This document shows, one piece after another, positions 22,204-33,485 of a DNA stretch of 64,000 nt. The position numbers and the translations under genes were made by a program. The notes under the pieces are model-generated. The model had not been told where the DNA came from and searched no databases. It saw only the letters and a list, made by a program, of their open reading frames with translations. The number at the start of each line of letters is the position of its first letter. Positions within the stretch are counted from its first letter, which is position 1. The DNA comes from Apoda limacodes (lineage: Eukaryota; Arthropoda; Insecta; Lepidoptera; Limacodidae), in assembly GCA_946406115.1 (NCBI GenBank), contig OX291557.1, forward strand, positions 16,710,501 through 16,774,500, written 5' to 3'.

Positions 22204-24160
22204 CTTTACCGGAACCTTATCGCTTACTGTTGAAGATTTGAAATTGTACACCGGTAATGATTTAATTTCTGCAGGTTCATAGTCCAAATGGTAATATTAG
22301 GGGTGTAGCCGTGTTTAGTAACTAAATACGTATAATGACTTAGGTGTGTATGTGTGAGTGTTACAGTAACTTCCTTGCTCGTAGCTAGATGGCGCTTACT
22401 TTAAGGACAAAAATGATCACGAAGACAGTGGTCTATTGTCTAGTTTTGTTTTGCCTTATCTGCGCTATGGTTCAACTATTTATTACGCCTAGTGTTTACT
22501 AAACTTCCTACAATTGACCTAGACTACGTCATGATATAATTAATTAAGGAGTTTTTTAAAACATAATACGCTGAACGCATTCTTGGATTGATCACGTGAT
22601 CTACCTGTCACGGGAAGATAATTACCATGTTTTCTTCTACCGCACAGAGGATTTTCTTCTACCGTGATCTGGACAAAGGCCAATTATTCAAACTGTGTTC
22701 ATTAAAACCGTATCATTTAATTTGCTAATCCACTATCTATTCATACTTCTGCAATAGGATAGTGGATACAAGAAATAGTTCAGAAATATCACATATGAAT
22801 TTGTACAAATTAAGTAGCTTTTTATAACAACCTCGAATTGAAGTTAATAAAATAAAATATAACAAAAGAGTTAAAATAAAGCAAAAAAATACTTGGGATC
22901 ATTAGTGGAACGCAGAGCTAAACAAATGAAATTGTTAGTCGCTGTTTGCGGATCCGTGGCTTTCTTTTCCCTTCCTAGACTCTAATTTATTCCCCGAAAA
23001 AAATATAAAAGGATTCTGGGGAGACGGTCGTCGTTAGCGATATTGTAATTTCATTATTTGTATTTTTTCCAATACTTTTAATCACTTGGCTTGGCTCAGT
23101 GGTTAGTAGTGGGGGAGAGAAATCAGATTTCAATTTCAATTAGTGAAGGATCTTCGTGGAAATGTGAAGTCGGCTGAATGAGTATTGATGAGTTTGTTCG
23201 TTAATATAAATGAGTCATTTTAATGGCGATATTCAGTCAGCCTTTTTGAATTCGTTATCTTGTTTTGTGTAATCTTTCCTGATTTTGAAAACTTTGATGA
23301 GGAAAATAAGCCATTTTGCATCTATCGTGTATTTTTTTTAAATTATTTATTTTTTAGCCAAAACCTTATTATTGATGTGTAAGTCAGAAAGTATGAAGTC
23401 GTCTATAGTCTAAAAGCGTTTAAAATTCTGAAATATAGTAAATCAACCTATCTAGATCAATTTGTTAACCTATGTGTAAAAATCGACTCGAGGTTCTTGG
23501 GTTCCAACCCCGACTTGGATATGAATGTTGAACGTTTTTGGTAACATAATAAAGGATTTCCTTCTTTGGGGTTAGAGCTACTTATTAGTGTATGTGTTCA
23601 TTTAAATTTTTTTTTATTATCTCCATGATCATTAAATTTTATCAAAATTTTAACAGCCGCTTTAAATAGTACAATATATTATTAAACATTCAATGCAACA
23701 GACTTTGATAACAATCAAATTTTCATTACTTAATGTAACTAGTCTTAATAGAATCATGATACTCAAAAATCTAGATAAAGGGATTGCGATTTAAAGCTGG
23801 TCTGATATCATACAAACTGTTAGGCTGTATAACCAGAGTCAGTCACGATTGCACGCAACCCACAAATATTTAATTAGCACAACTCTATGGCTTACCGCAT
23901 ACAATCACTTACACTGTCATGCACGACGTTTAAACTTAGCAAGCGGAGTAATTACGGCTGCACTGAAACGGCTGAACGCTGAAAGGTTAGAAATAATTGG
24001 ATAATAGGGGGTGTGTTATGCACAGTAATGACACATAACTTGTACGCTTACAATGAGGGCAACATAGTTGATAGATGTTACTGTAATATACCAACTACTG
24101 GAATTTATTGGTAATTAATGCAAACAAATTTTCAGCCGACAGATTAAAGTAAACATTTTT
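22204..24160. other. Spacer with several small motifs
   Basis: 22387-22402 shares 'tagatggcgcttact' with 6842. 22590-22601 is the palindrome 'gatcacgtgatc' with a CACGTG E-box. 'ttttcttctaccg' is repeated directly near 22630 and 22652. 'ttggctcagtggttagtag' at 23091 resembles a tRNA A box, and 'ggttccaaccc' at 23500 resembles a B box, but they are 400 bp apart and not one unit. No gene. Confidence 0.45.
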
Positions 24161-24164
24161 CAGC

Positions 24165-24430
24165 CAGATTCAATTTGCTTAAATTATTCGCTAACACGAA
24201 CCAATTAGCAAGTCGGACGTCAAGGAAGCCGCAATTAAAAGAAATCCTCTAAATATCTTCCGACTTAATGACTTCTTTGCTTGTTAAGTCCTTGTCGCGA
24301 AGAAAAAACCGGAGTCGGATTAATTCCAAGTGCGAGTCGATTGTTTGCATAAGCCTCGGCACCGGGGAAACATCACCTCGCCGCCACCGGCTTAAAAAAA
24401 TAATTAAAATTCGTAATCACTCTTGACTTG
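24165..24430. promoter_or_regulatory. Homeodomain/forkhead-type island, candidate enhancer
   Basis: A unique-looking block with 'ccaattagcaag', 'gcaattaaaag', 'cttaatgac', 'cggattaattcc', 'tgtttgcataag' (forkhead-like), 'gcctcggcaccgggg' and 'cgccgccaccgg'. No frame. It is one of the clearest GC-richer islands against AT-rich flanks. Confidence 0.4.
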
Positions 24431-25350
24431 GCCCCTAAGGGGAATACGAGAGTTTGTCTTGGTTTTGAAGCAGGACTTTATACGAATTTTTTGACAATAA
24501 ATAATTTTTCAGTTTTTTAATGTAATTTTAGTAACAAAAATGTACTTTAATCTGATTAAAATTAATCCTGCAGCTATTCCTCTTATAAAGACGAAGTGAA
24601 ATTATTTTTATTGTTAGCTCTGTGAAGAAAAGTGTAGTAACCAAGCTATAAAGTCAAAAAAAATTTGCGTGTGTGATTTGTGTGGTTTAAAAATCCCTCG
24701 TATTCCCTTCCTGTGTTTGGTGTTATAAAAATCATATACTAAGGGCGCTGTTTTATTTCCATATATTTATATTGTTTAGTAACATAGTAATGATCCGGCA
24801 CTTAGGACTTCTCATCTCCAGTTGTTACCCAGATAATGTAGTTATGGCAATGAAAGTTATACCTTAAACTGGATCTGGTCTTACACTTTTAGGTAGGCAT
24901 AGGAACATAGAACATCCAAAATCAAGATGAAGGCAATTACAGGCATCATAATCAAAAGTTCGTATAATGTGTTTATATCGGTTTCACGTTTAGAAAACAT
25001 TATTTCAATAAACTATGAAAACTCTTTTCATCCCTTGGATATTCTCGAGCAGTTTTCTACCCTTTTGAACAACATTAGTATATCAGCATGCTTGTATTAC
25101 TATCAAACGTCTGCTACCAAATTAATGTATACGTTACATTTCTAATATTGCTTTAGTATTAATATTTAATTGCAACACATCGCAGCAAAACTTTGCAAAG
25201 GCATGCATTATTTCTATATTTTTAATTAATTGCTTACTTTGTAAAATTACCATAATCACTGAGATTAATAAAAAAAATTGTATTTACAATATATTAAACA
25301 AGTGTTTACGTACAGTTAAGTTATGTTTTAAAATGCAAGAATACAATAAG
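24431..25350. other. AT-rich spacer
   Basis: An ATG-initiated 72-codon plus-strand frame at 24927-25145 has no recognisable domain and no neighbouring splice or promoter support. Nothing else seen. Confidence 0.5.
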
Positions 25351-25356
25351 AAGTGT

Positions 25357-25489
25357 ACAGTGCAACAAACTTTTCTAACCTTCTGACCTTGGATGTTTGT
25401 TTGGTCGCTAAAGTCGTTGTTAGTTCACCCTATTCCAGTTCCTAGTATTTGATTTTTAACCACCAAGTCAAAAAAGAATGTTGCATTAT
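25357..25489 (+). mobile_element. MITE family M1, copy 4
   Basis: Left end 'acagtgcaacaaacttttct', right end 'gaatgttgcattata', about 133 bp. It is preceded by 'gt' and the right side shows 'tata', compatible with a TA target. The interior retains 'ttggtcgcta' and 'gttagttcacc'. Confidence 0.85.
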
Positions 25490-26275
25490 ACTTTTCTCAA
25501 GTAGACTTTGACGTCACAATTAATCTGAACATTTCAACGTTTCGTTTCACATACAAATACGTAATTTTTTTTTAATAATTTTAATTTATAATAATAAAAA
25601 GAAAAGAAACACTGTTGTAGACAGTAAAGATTTTAATAATTCCTGGTCTATATTTGAATTACATGAATATACCTCTATTGTACAGTAAAGTCCCATTGCA
25701 TTTTATTCAAGTAAGATAGGAGAATGGCAAACAAAGACTAGACATTTTCTTTCTTCAGTGGAGTGAATCCAAGCTTATCACGGTCCTAAATTAATAAGTA
25801 TTCAAGACGAGCCAAGTAAAAATGAATAAAGCTCGTAACACCGAACAATGGCAGTAATAAGGATGGTGCATTTTTGTCTCAGAGAACTCGCTTGCAAAAC
25901 AACAATAATTCTTCTTACCGTGAAAAGATTTTCAGCGTTATTCCACTTGAAATTATTATTATTTTTTTCTTGTCTTCGTCTTGCCATTGTCTCGGACGGG
26001 AGGTAAGTAATGAGGGAAATTGGGAGTTCTTGGCTTGGGACACGGAGGGACGATGATTCGCGTGGTCGTCCGCCGGCTAATGCCGTATAATGAAATGGGT
26101 TTGAAATATTCTGCGCTTGCTAAAAATTAGATTTAACTGAAGTAAATTAAGGATATGATTTAGGTCTTAGATTGTTTTTTGTAACTGGGTATTAAAAAAG
26201 TAATTTCCACAAATAAAATAATTAATATTTATGTTTTAAATTAATATTGTACTTGTACAAATAAGAAAGGGACGA
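25490..26275. other. Spacer with a splice-donor-like block
   Basis: 25960-26110 is GC-richer and contains 'acgggaggtaagtaatg', a strong 5' splice consensus, after a pyrimidine-rich run. The frame through it has no ATG and no matching upstream exon boundary, so no exon is called. 'gtccgccggctaatgccg' follows. Confidence 0.4.
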
Positions 26276-26279
26276 CTGA

Positions 26280-26686
26280 GGGCGCGTTCGTTTTGGGATG
26301 CAAAATCATTATTTTCATTACCTTTGTCACCTGTCATCCGTTCGTTTAGCATTGGTATCAAAATTTTAGCATGATCTGTGGCAAACTGTCATGCGTTCGT
26401 TTACGATATTTTTGTAATTTTTGTCACTTTTGCCACCGAAAAATGAAACTTTAGACTCATGTCTTGAGGTGGGGTATTTGTGTTAATCTGTGAAACTGCC
26501 TATACATATACATTGTTTATGGTAGTGTGTGTGTGTTTTATCGTAGGGTGTGTACGTCAACAACAAAATTTTTTTAGTAACGTTTCAAAGCTACACGAAC
26601 GGTAGGTGTCGGTGGCAAAACTGGCGTTATCAAAAGTGTGAAAAGTATCATTCGTGGGAACTCTTAATCACAAAACGAACGTGCCC
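26280..26686. mobile_element. PIF/Harbinger-like miniature element
   Basis: Ends 'gggcgcgttcgttttg' (26280-26295) and its inverted copy at 26671-26686 match at 15 of 16 positions. Both sides carry TGA (26277-26279 and 26687-26689), a 3-bp duplication as expected for Harbinger-type insertion. Internally 'cgttcgttta' recurs twice (26338, 26395). There is no transposase frame in the 407 bp, so it is non-autonomous. The family assignment is inferred from the G-rich end and 3-bp duplication. Confidence 0.85.
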
Positions 26687-26694
26687 TGAGAAGT

Positions 26695-26780
26695 ACAGGT
26701 GGTAGTACGCTTCATTAGGTAATTGAAGATCTTGAGTTCGATTCCCGGTAATATTGTTACAATTAGTGAATTGTAAAGTT
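26695..26780 (+). mobile_element. tRNA-like SINE head (type S2)
   Basis: 'ggtggtagtacgcttc' resembles an A box and 'gagttcgattcccggt' is a good B box (26734-26749). It begins less than 10 bp after the Harbinger-like element. No full cloverleaf can be drawn. Confidence 0.55.
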
Positions 26781-26784
26781 GTAT

Positions 26785-29465
26785 CAAGTTTTGTTTGTGA
26801 AAGGTACCTATAATTTAAATTCCATTTACGAACCTTAATATATTTTCGTGAAAGTATATTATATTAACAATATACTTGTTGATGTCCCTACCCTCTCCCA
26901 GAATTCAGAATATGTTAATATTAGGTATATATTTCATACAAAGGGAGTACAAAATGACGATTTTTCTTACCAGAGGTGAGAAGCTTCCAGTCCGAGAGTA
27001 AGGAAAGCTATTTTGTTTACGGTGCGATCAAACCTTTTTGCTACATGAAAGTCCAATCCTGGTTTATCATCAGAATCACTTTTAGAAAAAATCGCCACGT
27101 TTTCCCTCCAAATTGTATGTATACCTTTTAAGTGACTTTGCTCCTCGGTACGGTGCTGCGCGATTAGGCAGCAGTTTTATTCGGACAGTACCAGGGCAAG
27201 TATACGAAATGAATATTTCGTACTGACCTGTGATACATTTCGCACCGGAGTCCAGAGAGTTTGATTTTCGAAACTTATTTATTCTAAATTATAATGGAAG
27301 TTTTATTGAAGATCGTAGAAAAATATTCTTTTGTCGGTTTGACGGTGAAACTTTTGTACGAGGTCATTTTTAGACGGTGACGCGAAACTAAAAAAAACTA
27401 TTATTTATAGTTCACTTTCTTCTTTATTTTAAATTTTATTTAAATGATCTATAGGCAAAATTTAAATCAAAAATACCTTTTTACCATCACCAAATACCAT
27501 TTCGGTCCGAGACAAAACTCTATGGTAATCATACTAAAATTTAGCTAAAATGGCTATCTCAGGAAATATGATGATGTAACATTACAAAGTCACTTTCACA
27601 TGTGTTTAAATCAGTAAGGATTTCGACCTCGACTGGGTCCTTAAGTCATTAATTTTTATTCAATATACAGATTAAAATGAAAGTAATGTATAGACTGATT
27701 ACTCAATAGAACATCGATATAAATAACAAGACATGCTCTTTTCACAGTGTCGCCGCACCGAAACGGCTTTACACCGAAATAAGCTACAAGGACTCATTAC
27801 AAACCAGTGACGAGAAGGACAAGAATACAAAGTAAGCTAAGTTAGGAAGAGAGCAATGCCAGTAATTAGTGTGTAGTTGTGTTTGTGTGACTTGATATAG
27901 GTATTCTACATGCTCAGGTGGTGACACAAAATTTCGGTTGCGGGAATATCTGTTGCTTATATCGATGTATATCCGATTGTAGATTATGAGCAAAGATGTG
28001 ATGTCATACAGATATACATATACCTATATTTTTTAGTTGGCTAAGATTATGAAAACAAAACAGAAGGAAAATTAAATGTAGACAGATAAAAGACTTTTAA
28101 TCAAATCAATATTACAGAAACACATAGAATTAAAAAAAAATGTATGTGCTGTTTATTTCAAGGAAATGAGTATTTTTTAAATTAATAAGAACTGCATTCG
28201 TAATATAAGAATTTTAAAATTATACTTTTTTTAATTTTCAAGCTAAAAAGAATTGTAAAACGTTAATAAAACAATATACAAACACTAAATAAAACCAAAC
28301 AAACTGAACGGAATACAATTAAGTAATTAAAATTAAATTACAAGCCACTACTTAAAATTTTACAGTGTTGTACTTTATTAAATTGTTAATTTTCAATTCA
28401 TAACAACATTCCATACGTTTTGACGTTAATTGTGTTGTGACACTAGAATGTGAGTTTAAAAAACTTGTTAACGGCTCCGGTAGCCCGCAAGGCTGAAACT
28501 TTGGACCACTATTTAATATCGCCTATTAAAAGGATCTCTTAGCAGATGATGATCCACCTGTTCATTATAACGCCCTGGTATCTTTGTGCATATTTGGTCT
28601 TGCACGTATAATTCTGTTTTTCTTTCATATGTTTTGTATCTTAGTATCAAATAAACAGTAGGTTTACTTGATTAGGCATTTAAGTCTATCAATCAACAGC
28701 TGCATATGTTTTGACAGTAATTGATCATTTAGTAAAAGTCTTGGCCTAGTTAATATATAAATAAAAAAGAATTTGGATATATTAAACTAATAATTTGAAA
28801 TAAAACCATGGCAGTGACGCTACTTGAAGTTAATTTTACCGTACTATAACTAAGCAGCATTGAAAGCTAAAAGTAGGTTGGATTTAGTTACATTACAGGC
28901 AGCACTTAGTTCTTGTCGGCTAGAATAAGTTAATGCCACGGCTTGGCTATTACACGTAGGTACGATCAATAAGTATGTATAATAAAGGTCACTTTCCACA
29001 TTTTTAGCATCTTGATAGCGTCCATTACGCACTTGTGGGGTAATGACAATTTCCGCACAGGTGCCTTTTACTTTACAATTGTTTTTTTTTAATTTTTAAC
29101 AAGGAGATATTATTGTCTATGAACTTAGTTCTTATTTTTGGAAAATTTATTCTAACATGTTAGTGAAAAGCATATCAAAACTGTTAGATTCCATTAAATT
29201 TTAACTTTTTACAACATGTTAACAGTTACAAAGTATTTACTATCCTTGAAGTCTGTTGAAAGCAGTCATATGACACTCGTGAGCTCTGCGTCTTAAAGTA
29301 CTATTTATTTCTACATTGAAATCATATTAATAATCGTCCAATAAAGCATTGAAACTGTAGACAATGCTAATTGATTTCAATATTTACAAACTAGGTTAGT
29401 AAAAAAGGGACTTTCAAATAGGATATTAGATAATCGCAATAACCCAAGAATCACTCAGTCACACG
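26785..29465. other. Spacer with one GC-richer patch
   Basis: 26960-27260 is less AT-rich and includes the perfect 8-bp-stem hairpin 'tacgaaat' / 'atttcgta' at 27203-27222. The rest is AT-rich. Frames at 27784-27993 and 28850-29032 have no recognisable content. Confidence 0.45.
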
Positions 29466-29469
29466 GCGC

Positions 29470-29760
29470 CCCAAGTCAAACATTACTTTTGTAGTTTCCT
29501 ATTTACATATCCCCAAAGCGGGTTTCTTCGCAAACTCCAATATTTCTTCGCTCATACTCGACCCGGCTCACGGCGGACCGCCATCCACCATTTTTAATCT
29601 TGTTGCTCGGATCTAAGGGAACACGTGGGTCTCCCGACCCTCTGTGTTTACCTTCCGAAATAGTTTAACGGAAACAATTTGCATATGCTTACACGAGGAC
29701 CGTCCTTTCTTGTTAACTATACAAGTCTTTGCGACTTTCATTTCGACTTGGGCAATTTTA
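29470..29760. promoter_or_regulatory. GC-richer island with forkhead/POU-type sites
   Basis: Contains 'ggctcacggcggaccgccat', 'gtgtttaccttcc' (forkhead TGTTTAC core) and 'aatttgcatatg' (POU octamer ATTTGCAT) in a unique-looking block between AT-rich flanks. No frame. Confidence 0.35.
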
Positions 29761-29809
29761 ATTTCTGGATATAAATAAAATAAATATATTTAGACTAGAC
29801 TAAACTAGA

Positions 29810-30085
29810 TTTTGCCAGCGACTCCTTTCGTCCTAAATTTGGCTTAATTACAACAATTAAGTTTACTATTAGAAGCTATAGCTGTAGCTATAGTTCGTTT
29901 AAGCTCGGTTATAGTTAATCCTGCGAGAATTTCTGAATTTCTTGGGATAAAAACTATCCTATTTCCTTTCCCGGGACTCAATCTATCTCCATACCAAATT
30001 TCATCTAAATCAGTTAAGCGGCTTAAGCGTGAAGAGGTAACACACAGACAGTAAGACAGACAGACAGAGTTAGTGATGAGATGAA
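29810..30085 (+). mobile_element. Dispersed repeat B, copy 1
   Basis: Landmarks are 'ttgccagcgactcctttcg', 'cccgggactcaatctatctc', 'ccaaatttcatctaaatc' and 'cgtgaagaggtaacacacag' with a (acag) run. I know this text as one of the commonest lepidopteran dispersed repeats. Other copies: 42132-42380 and 59153-59386 (minus), 54176-54415 (plus), plus scraps at 35440, 48865 and 50100. No coding content. Confidence 0.8.
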
Positions 30086-30089
30086 CTTG

Positions 30090-30900
30090 ATAGTGATAAA
30101 TAATGTAGAGTTTTAAATTAATGAACTTGTCATTAGTAACTATAGTTTCTTTTGAATTAGAAAGTTTGATATTGAGGATTCAAGATTATTGTAATCAATA
30201 CATAGGCGATTTTAATTAAGTATAACAAACATCCCTATTGCTAATAAATAAATAAAATGGATCATGTAAAAAATAATCAATAAATTAATAATAGTAGGTA
30301 CTATAGAGGCCGTAAAAGCAAGCCTTTTCCGGATGAGTAGTGATTAAAGGACGGACCGGACTTGGCTGCCAATAATACGAAACCACGATCGAGACTTGTA
30401 TACTGCTTTACTCAAAAAACAGGGAAAAGAAAACATACTCTTCATAGAATAGTTGTTAAATGGAAGTAACTAAATTTACAAGTTTGTTATACGTAATTAT
30501 AAAACAAAATGATTTTTTTTTATACCCAGCGCCGCAGCGGCTATGGCAACGCGATAGGTCGTCACTGGCCAGTTCGATATTTGAAAAACCTAAATTTTAA
30601 GTGTAAAAAATACTTAAACATAATTATATTGCGATACAAACGTATAACTAACTTACGTATTGCCAACATACTATGTGTTGAAAATAACACACTAAACTAG
30701 CATCTGTCTGGAAAACAAATAGCTAATAGAAAAAATAATTGATATTGATATTCAATATGGTGCTATATTGATTTAAAAATTTAAAATAAAATGTTAAATC
30801 AGACTATTACAAAAGGCAACACATGCACACTTGGATAGAAATGGATTTTTTGCTTAGACTCTTCGGCAAAGTTAAGTTGGGCTCTTAACTAAAGCATAAT
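30090..30900. other. AT-rich spacer
   Basis: 30300-30400 is GC-richer ('gaggccgtaaaagcaagcc', 'ggacggaccggac') and might be regulatory. The 63-codon frame at 30509-30700 starts with ATG in a poly-T run and shows no known domain. Confidence 0.45.
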
Positions 30901-30904
30901 ATGG

Positions 30905-31235
30905 AAATTACAAAAAACAGGGTAACGTGCCCAAAAAGAAGTCCTATGTACACACGGGTGCTCCACAAAGATATGGGCAGGTTAGAGACGTGGGCCTAAT
31001 CGATATCCTTATAATGATTGCCGGAGGAGCTCGCATACGAAATAAGGAGGGCGCTTCACGTTGGAGGTGTCCGGGGGGAGGTGAGCGGGAAGCGGGAGGG
31101 AGATATGAGACGATTTAGATTTTTTCCCTCTTCTATTCTTTCGTTTTTTTGGGGGAGCCCCCTCGAAAAGGGTGAGGAATTTAAGACGGCAGCTCGCGAT
31201 CGATTTTTCGCGCATGCATTGGTATTCTTGTAATG
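30905..31235. promoter_or_regulatory. G-rich asymmetric island
   Basis: A purine-biased, GC-rich block holding 'gtgtccggggggaggtgagc' and 'gggaagcgggagggagatat'. Frames of about 65-70 codons exist on both strands, but they overlap one another and use low-complexity R, G and K codons, so I do not call a gene. It may be a regulatory or transcribed non-coding block. Confidence 0.3.
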
Positions 31236-31555
31236 TCTTATTCGAGATTAGATTATGCTTTTTACGTTTCGTTCATCTTTTGTATAAGATGTTACGTGTT
31301 CGGTGATAAATATAACTTTGTTGTTTAATTTCTTGTTTTGCCAATGAAACTTATTTAAGCGCTCTGTAATGGGATTAAAAATCCACAGATTACTTATTAG
31401 GTAAGTAAGTATGTAAAAGAACCGCAGTGGTAGAGTCTTTAGCATCGTCAACACTATCCGCTAGGCTTTTTTTACCAACTAATTTGGCGCCACTTACGAT
31501 TGGTACCCAATTAGTGATCTGTGGATTTTGAACCCATTGAATTTGACGGATTTTT
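31236..31555. other. Spacer
   Basis: No gene or repeat recognised. 'ccaactaatttggcgccact' and 'ttggtacccaattagtg' near 31477-31518 are imperfectly complementary. Confidence 0.4.
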
Positions 31556-31800
31556 AAGTGAAAACTTCTTCAGCGGCATTGTGCACTTTTTTTGGTATGG
31601 GTAAAAAATGATAAACTCGCGTCAGGCTAATCGAAAATTCGTAAGACGGAAACCATAATGCCAGGCCATAAAAATTCGCAAGACGGAAACCATAATGCCA
31701 CGCCATAATAGGATGATTGGCAAAATAAAAAGATTGATTTTGAAGTGAAAACTTCTTTAGCGGCGTTGTGCACTTTTTTTGTGATGGGTAAAAAATGTTA
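31556..31800. repeat. Internally duplicated dispersed repeat
   Basis: 'aagtgaaaacttctt' with 'agcggc.ttgtgcactttt' and 'atgggtaaaaaatg' occurs at 31556 and again at 31743, 187 bp apart in the same direction. Between them a 37-bp unit beginning 'aaaattcg.aagacggaaac' is repeated twice head to tail (31634-31670, 31671-31707; two differences). The outer phrase is, to my recollection, a frequent lepidopteran repeat. Confidence 0.9.
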
Positions 31801-32745
31801 AATTCTAGGTATAGGACGAATAAAAAGTAAGAAGAAATTGGTTTGATGAAAAGATGAAAGTGCGGATTACACATGTTAAAATGTTATATCCATGTAGTAT
31901 ATTTCTTACTCCCGGAGTGCAACCCGTTTTTTTTTTTAACTGCAACTTATCAAGGCTACAGTTGCTAATTTGACTTTATAAGTTAATACATAGATGTATA
32001 AATTGCCAACCTTCCTATAATTTTTTTTTTCCTATGACATCCGTTATCTTTTTTAAATGCTCTAAGATCGTCAACGCTATTGACATCAGTATTCGTAAAT
32101 AGCAAATAACTAAAAAGACTTTCTGCTGTTTTTCGAATTGACGTCAGAAAAGTTTATCAAAAGAGCGTCAAAACTTACATTTACAATTTACATTCTTTCG
32201 TCGTCTATATTTTAAAGTTTCGCAGATAAGAGTCTAAATGTCTTATTATACTTGAATGTGTTTGGAGACAACAGTTTTCTATGTCTAGGTATGAATTACC
32301 AGTAACAATTTCCTTACAAATTGGTTTCCTATCTTTAATTAAATTATCTAGATTAGGGACGGGATGAACACAAAATAACATATACGTTGCTACTTAATTA
32401 TAACCGTAACCTATAAAAAGGCAAATTAATGTAATGTAATAAATTATTTATAACACAAAAAAAAAATTAAAAGTAGTAAATGCAGTTGTTTGATGGAATA
32501 CAGTTGAGGCGGTCTTATCGCTATTTAGCGTTTTTTCCAGACAACCTTTGGGTAGAGGAAATCTAGTAGAATACGATTTTAGAGTAGGTGCAACTTGAAA
32601 CAAGAAAGTAATATAAATATAAATAAAAACAAACAAGTGTGTTATTATATTAATAGATATGAATAAGATATAATACACTTTACTACATAATAAATATAGT
32701 ATGACAAAAATATTTAGATATACTTACATAATATCTTTCTACAAC
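31801..32745. other. AT-rich spacer
   Basis: No gene. A 76-codon minus-strand frame at 32448-32678 is hydrophobic and starts with ATG, but matches nothing recognisable. Confidence 0.5.
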
Positions 32746-32751
32746 ATCAGT

Positions 32752-33046
32752 TAGGGCTGGTTCTGCTGCAACCATGGCCGAAAATGGCAAAAGACGCAGA
32801 TACACAGCTCTGGGAGAGGGCTATGTATTTGTTCCTTTTGCTGTTGAAACCATGGGCCCATGGGGATCGGATGCCCATTAATTTTATAAAGAATTGTCTA
32901 AACTTTTGGTTGACGCATCTCGTGACCAGCGGGCTGGCAGTTTCTTGGCACGAAGAATTAGTTTAGCCATACAGAGAGGAAACGCTGCCAGCCTTCTGGG
33001 CACTATGCCACAATGCAATGGTTTAGATCAGGTTTTTTATTTATAA
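32752..33046 (+). pseudogene. Non-LTR retrotransposon, C-terminal relic
   Basis: One plus-strand frame from about 32752 to the stop at 33044-33046 contains RRRYTALGEGYVFVPFAVET, MGPWG, ELSKLLVDASRDQRAGSF and ARRISLAIQRGNAASLLGT. I recognise this as the conserved tail that follows the reverse transcriptase in a group of LINE polyproteins of invertebrates ('F.P.AVET.G.WG ... ISLAIQRGNAAS'). A single TAA at 32879-32881 interrupts it. The polymerase is missing. The AT-rich 3' region (33047-33130) has an 'aataaa' signal. It is a truncated copy with little decay. Confidence 0.88.
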
Positions 33047-33130
33047 TTTAGGTTTATATTTTAGTTTAATTTATTTTAGTTATATATATAATTTGTGATT
33101 TTTTGTCTAATATTAATACAATAAATATAA

Positions 33131-33300
33131 TACCTACTACATAGACGTACACAAAATAAATAAAATAACATGTTTTATTCGTGAAATAATAATTTTTAAT
33201 GTGACCGATAATAATTAATAAAAAAAAATTGTGACAGAACTCACTAACTTATTCTTCTAATAAGTCAGTTGAAAACAACACATAATTTGTTTAAAGAAAA
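33131..33300. other. AT-rich spacer
   Basis: Simple A- and T-rich sequence after the LINE tail. Nothing recognised. Confidence 0.5.
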
Positions 33301-33485
33301 ATTATCAAAATATTTTCGTTCATTAATAGATCACCGACAAACGGACACAAAGGTAAGGCGCGAGTCAGTTCAAAGGGGCTAAAAGCCTTTCGGCCCACAA
33401 AAAAGTCTCAATTAAAACCCTGACGGAAGCTTTTAGAAGGTAATCCTTCAAATTGTTTCCAACGCCCCCTCATTAGCACCGAAAG
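33301..33485. promoter_or_regulatory. GC-richer island, possible enhancer
   Basis: Holds 'ttcattaatagatcacc', 'cacaaaggtaagg' (Sox/TCF-like ACAAAG), 'gggctaaaagcctttcggcc' and 'cgccccctcattagcacc'. Unique-looking, no frame. Confidence 0.33.

Noticed and set aside
23001..23040. TATA-like 'aatataaaaggattc' with GC-rich text after it
   Set aside because: No initiator at the right distance and no downstream frame.
23086..23560. A-box-like 'tggctcagtgg' and B-box-like 'ggttccaaccc'
   Set aside because: They are about 400 bp apart, far outside tRNA or SINE spacing.
24927..25145. ATG frame of 72 codons
   Set aside because: No recognised domain, no hydrophobic signal peptide and no neighbouring exon evidence.
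25990..26012. Strong 5' splice consensus 'ggaggtaagtaatg' after a pyrimidine tract
   Set aside because: No ATG-led frame and no acceptor at a plausible distance defines an exon.
31634..31707. Possible CRISPR-like array
   Set aside because: Two adjacent 37-bp units without spacers; a tandem repeat in a eukaryotic genome.
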